Source: CAYTEO01 sp964436825 (GTDB taxonomy: Bacteria > Krumholzibacteriota > Krumholzibacteriia > LZORAL124-64-63). Taken from it: DNA of 45,962 nucleotides. The translations under genes were made by a program, and so were the position numbers. The notes beneath the pieces were generated by a model, which worked only from the letters and a program-made list of their open reading frames with translations, did no database searches and was not told where the DNA came from. Below are positions 41,209 through 45,962 of this stretch, piece by piece. Numbering within the stretch: the stretch's first letter is position 1; every line of letters starts with the position of its first letter. The DNA lies in NCBI GenBank assembly GCA_964436825.1, contig CAYTEO010000017.1, positions 1 through 45,962 of the forward strand, given 5' to 3'.

Positions 41209-42308
41209 CGACGAGCAGGAGGGTGCATCCCATGCAGAAGATCCGAGCGCTGGCACCGGTGACGGCGGCGATCGTCCTGATCGCCGGTCTGACCGGCTGC
41301 GGCAAGAGCGTCCCCGAGATCCGCCTCCAGGGCGAGGACATCCCCGGCCGGACCGCCAGGGCGGCCGTCGTCGACCTGCCCGTCGTGGTCAGCGTCCCGG
41401 CCGCGGTGGAGCCCGAGGTGCGGGTCCACGTCTCGACCCGGATGATGGGCTGGGTCCGCAAGCTGCATGCCCGCGAGGGCGACACGGTCCGGGCCGGACA
41501 GCCGCTGATCACGATCGACGACAAGGACATGCTGGCCAAGCGGGCCCAGGTGGAGGCGGGCATCGCCGAGGCGGAGGCCGTCGTGGCCAACGCCGAGAAG
41601 ACGGCCGAGCGCTTCCGCAACCTCTACGCCCAGAAGTCGGTCAGCAAGCAGCAGCTGGACGACGTCCTGACCGGGCTGGAGCGGGCGAAGGCCGGGCTGG
41701 CCAAGGCGAAGGCGGCCCGCCGCGAGATCGAGGTCCATCTCTCCTACCTGGACATCACCTCCCCCATCGACGGGATCGTCTCCCGCCGGATGATCGAGGA
41801 GGGGGACATGGCCGCTCCCGGCCACCCGCTGCTGTTCGTCGACAAGCTCGACCGCATGAAGATCGTCGCCCGGCTGGGCGAGAAGGACGTGGACAAGGTC
41901 CACGCCGGCGATCCGGTCACCCTGCACGTCACGTCCCTCGACAGCGCCGTCTACCACGTGACCGTGGCCCGCGTCGTGCCGTCGGCCAACCCCGGCAGCC
42001 ACACCTACGACGTCGAGATGTACGTCGACAATCCCGACGGCCGCCTCCGGCCGGGCATGTACGCCCGCGCCGAGTTCGTCGTCGGCAGCCGCCGCGGGGT
42101 CGTCGTACCGCCGGCCGCCGTCCAGGAGCGCGGCCAGCTGACCGGTGTCTTCGTCGTGGACGACCAGCAGGTCGCCCACCTGCACTGGGTCCGCCTGGGC
42201 GAGACCTTCCCCCAGGGTGTCGAGGTCCTCTCGGGGCTGACCGGTGACGAGACGGTCGTCGTCGCCAGCGAGAAGCCCCTGATCGAGGGCGACAGGGTGG
42301 TGAGGTGA
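41205..42308 (+). CDS. RND periplasmic adaptor lipoprotein (HlyD/MFP family)
   Basis: The 367 residues contain a lipoprotein signal ending LTGC, with lipidated Cys32. The biotinyl-lipoyl and barrel-sandwich halves are VRVHVSTRMMGWVRKLHARE, GDTVRAGQPLITIDDKDM and LDITSPIDGIVSRRMIEEGD, joined by an alpha-hairpin (about 110-175). A beta-barrel and membrane-proximal domain follow (LRPGMYARAEFVVG, VVVPPAAVQERG). It bridges the RND pump and the TolC channel. ATG 41205 is coupled to tolC; ATG 41232 also has a good GGAGGG site and gives a shorter, more typical lipoprotein signal. Confidence 0.93.
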   Translation: MTTSRRVHPMQKIRALAPVTAAIVLIAGLTGCGKSVPEIRLQGEDIPGRTARAAVVDLPVVVSVPAAVEPEVRVHVSTRMMGWVRKLHAREGDTVRAGQPLITIDDKDMLAKRAQVEAGIAEAEAVVANAEKTAERFRNLYAQKSVSKQQLDDVLTGLERAKAGLAKAKAARREIEVHLSYLDITSPIDGIVSRRMIEEGDMAAPGHPLLFVDKLDRMKIVARLGEKDVDKVHAGDPVTLHVTSLDSAVYHVTVARVVPSANPGSHTYDVEMYVDNPDGRLRPGMYARAEFVVGSRRGVVVPPAAVQERGQLTGVFVVDDQQVAHLHWVRLGETFPQGVEVLSGLTGDETVVVASEKPLIEGDRVVR

Positions 42309-42310
42309 CC

Positions 42311-45601
<3,291 letters not shown>

Positions 45602-45635
45602 TACAGGACGGCGTTTCTCTTTGTAAAAAAAGGGG

Positions 45636-45663
45636 TTGCGCTGTCGTGTAAGAATAATATAGA
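45636..45663 (+). promoter_or_regulatory. Upstream promoter P1 of the small-RNA locus
   Basis: TTGCGC (45636-45641), 16 bp, TATAGA (45658-45663). The inverted repeat GACTC-TTTC-GAGTC (45662-45675) overlaps the end of the -10 and the start site and may be an operator. The stretch 45610-45715 is one of the most AT-rich in the window. Confidence 0.4.
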
Positions 45664-45681
45664 CTCTTTCGAGTCATAGGG

Positions 45682-45709
45682 TTGACAAAGGACGGATCAA
45701 GAGTAGATT
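45682..45709 (+). promoter_or_regulatory. Strong promoter P2 of the small-RNA locus
   Basis: Consensus TTGACA (45682-45687), 16 bp, TAGATT (45704-45709). Transcription should begin at about 45716. It lies just upstream of two hairpins and a T-run, with no start codon or ribosome-binding site. Confidence 0.65.
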
Positions 45710-45715
45710 TGCCCT

Positions 45716-45795
45716 AGGACAAGTCGGTTATCTCCCTCCAAACCCCCGCCGACTTGTCGCCCGGCCGGTCGAGGTATCCCTCGGCCGGCCTTTTT
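45716..45795 (+). ncRNA. Predicted 80-nt small RNA with a C-rich (anti-Shine-Dalgarno) loop
   Basis: Between promoter P2 and a textbook terminator lies a perfect 10-bp hairpin, GACAAGTCGG (45718-45727) with CCGACTTGTC (45749-45758). Its 21-nt loop contains CUCCCUCC and ACCCCC. A 4-nt linker leads to the terminator stem. No reading frame starts inside. A C-rich loop complementary to GGAGGG is the layout of small RNAs that block ribosome-binding sites in other bacteria. It could instead be a leader/attenuator for a gene beyond the window. I do not recognise it as a known RNA family. Confidence 0.6.
45763..45795 (+). terminator. Intrinsic terminator of the small RNA
   Basis: A 12-bp stem GGCCGGTCGAGG with CCTCGGCCGGCC (one T-G wobble), TATC loop, then TTTTT at 45791-45795. 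Confidence 0.85.
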
Positions 45796-45962
45796 CCTGC
45801 CGGGAAAACCGCGGGAGGCCTTGAGGCCCCCCGTGGTACGGATCGGGCGATCACTCCGGTCTCGCCCTGCCCGGGGCAACCACCCGCCGCATGATCGATG
45901 ATGGACTCGGACCACCAGGCATTCAATCGGGGAATCCCTGATTTCGCTCCGGGCCGCGAAGT
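45796..45962. other. Right-edge stretch without a recognisable gene
   Basis: The 45602-45962 gap is 361 bp long; its first half holds the small-RNA locus. In the remaining 167 bp I see only a hairpin GGGAGGCC-TTGA-GGCCCCCC (one mismatch, about 45812-45831) and short minus-strand frames of 70-72 codons that begin in unconserved sequence and lack a ribosome-binding site. I call no gene here. Confidence 0.5.

Noticed and set aside
45697..45926. Two minus-strand frames of 70 and 72 codons at the right edge
   Set aside because: They run antisense through the terminator and small RNA, have no ribosome-binding site and no conserved pattern.

Overview
This is about 46 kb of very GC-rich (roughly 70%) chromosomal DNA with a coding density typical of a free-living bacterium. 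Genes are tightly packed and often joined by ATGA or GTGA overlaps. The cell is Gram-negative: the window encodes two POTRA/Omp85-type outer-membrane proteins, a PagL-like lipid A deacylase, a TolC-MFP-RND tripartite pump and several lipoproteins. A bacterial-microcompartment (BMC) locus, a selenocysteine-containing SelD and many PAS/HD-type regulators point to a metabolically versatile, probably anaerobic or facultative bacterium. A deltaproteobacterial or FCB-related candidate phylum is my guess, but no marker gene here fixes the taxonomy. I see no insertion sequence, prophage, CRISPR array, rRNA or tRNA.

Layout. (1) 1-2519: the right end of a BMC operon (CoA-acylating aldehyde dehydrogenase, tandem-domain shell trimer, two vertex pentamers). 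(2) 2533-8752: a membrane-bound multi-PAS histidine kinase, then an ECF sigma / zinc-finger anti-sigma / membrane-protein operon, a DUF309 protein and a universal stress protein. (3) 8943-11170: a propeller lipoprotein, MntP and a tandem-ACT protein. (4) 11192-16544: a two-gene signalling unit, a giant soluble PAS/GAF kinase coupled to an HD-GYP response regulator. (5) 16691-23165: the AddB-AddA recombination nuclease. (6) 23162-31304: PagL-like deacylase, zinc alcohol dehydrogenase, an endo/exonuclease/phosphatase lipoprotein, a NarL-type two-component pair, a Wzx-like flippase and a POTRA protein. (7) 31403-34382: Hsp20, a fumarylacetoacetase-fold enzyme and an unrecognised two-gene unit whose second protein looks like a divergent SPFH/virion-core protein. 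(8) 34402-37970: an Omp85 protein, SelD with an in-frame UGA (selenocysteine) and an HDOD protein. (9) 38007-45601: an ArsR-type repressor, IspH and a four-gene efflux operon. (10) 45602-45962: no gene, but two promoters and what looks like an 80-nt small RNA.

Promoters could be read by eye for many transcription units. They share a pattern of TTGnnn, 16-18 bp, then a GC-tolerant -10 (TAGGAT, TACGAT, TATCAT, TATCGT). Three genes (ECF sigma, addB, fumarylacetoacetase-fold enzyme) have the -10 hexamer exactly six bases before the ATG and no good Shine-Dalgarno sequence, so they are predicted to be leaderless. The items most worth a second look are the C-rich-loop small RNA at the right edge, the recoded selD, the leaderless promoters (one lies inside a terminator hairpin), and the helical/SPFH-like gene pair.
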